From Polytrichum commune (Eukaryota > Streptophyta > Polytrichopsida > Polytrichales > Polytrichaceae): DNA of 64,000 bases. The translations under genes were made by a program, and so were the position numbers. Position 1 is the stretch's first letter. Each line of letters begins with the position of its first letter. Below are positions 63,478 through 64,000 of this stretch, piece after piece. The notes beneath the pieces are model-generated. The model was not told where the DNA came from. It saw only the letters and a program-made list of their open reading frames with translations, and searched no databases. The stretch spans positions 47,958,440 to 48,022,439 of the forward strand of contig OX485807.1 in the NCBI GenBank assembly GCA_950295325.1, read 5' to 3'.

Positions 63478-64000
63478 TAGTCTTTTACAATACTAAAGTG
63501 GTCTTCAATTTCAATGTTCAAGCAATGTGAGTCCAAAATTTGAAAATGCCCTAGGCCTTTGGTGTGGGGCATTTCATTTTCAATTTTTTGGACAAAGATG
63601 TGGGTGTCTCTAGGGTTATTCTCATGAGATTTATTTTCTCAACAAGGGTATCCAAGTGCCTCCAACACTAGTACTTTGTTTGTTCATAAGCTCCTACACT
63701 TTCTCTTGATAGGTTTTATCAACACCATTGGAGTAAAAATCATTGAGGGGTCTTAGTAATGGTGATTAATAAGATATTCATAATTTTTTTTGTTAATTGG
63801 AAGAATTTAAATTAAGAAATTAACTTAGCAAATAAATTATAAGATAACAAGCGTCAAAAAATCATTTGATATTTTTATGATAATAAACTAAGTTAAAATA
63901 AATTAATAAATACTTGATAGGGATAAGAATTAAGGATATTCCAAGGATCTAAAATGATAACATGCTATAACTATCATACAAGTAGAATGAATGACGTTAA
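63478..64000. other. AT-rich end of the window
   Basis: Nothing recognisable. Confidence 0.4.

Overview
The window is nuclear DNA of a land plant. It has plant-type GT-AG introns, TTTAGGG telomere-type repeats, three plant-family genes and a large amount of decayed transposon DNA. Gene sparsity and the type of repeats suggest a fern or another non-seed plant with a large genome; that is inference, not proof.

Three ordinary plant genes are recognisable. The first two exons of a GLIP-type GDSL esterase/lipase lie on the minus strand (840-1957). A complete four-exon KAE1/OSGEP gene for the tRNA t6A threonylcarbamoyltransferase lies on the plus strand (44118-46464). A three-exon UNE2-like major facilitator transporter lies on the minus strand (52827-54883). 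Each has a tandem array of 160-330 bp units directly upstream of its start (about 205 bp x3-4, about 265-330 bp x4, about 170 bp x6).

The central 25 kb (11009-35970) looks like a single giant DNA transposon. It is bounded by 35-bp terminal inverted repeats (24 bp identical, then 3 mismatches in 11) and sits inside a G/T-rich, minus-strand LINE remnant whose two halves flank it (about 6990-11008 and 35971-36450). On the left it carries a DDE/DUF7869-like transposase gene (11504-14483, minus). On the right it carries a large multi-exon gene (27976-34241, plus). The predicted protein of that gene starts with residues 1-9 of the histone H3 tail (ARTKQTARK). It then has an unrecognised domain, a ParB/sulfiredoxin-like NGQH domain, an acidic region and a C-terminal FCP1/NIF-like HAD domain. 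All 24 copies I found of a short GC-rich palindrome (10-bp arms around AA or TT) lie inside the inverted repeats, in introns, flanks and one exon of these genes, and none lies outside. Transposase, H3 mimic, ParB-like domain and palindromes inside one TIR-bounded unit are the most unusual content of the window. The large gene has two frame lesions, a +1 shift at CCC-TGA and an in-frame TGA, so it may be a recent pseudogene or may be recoded.

The rest is gene-poor. It holds a family of roughly 340-bp elements ending in G/C homopolymers (some fused to telomere-type repeats), small TIR elements, AT-rich tandem repeats, microsatellites and decayed coding remnants at 60.7-63.5 kb.
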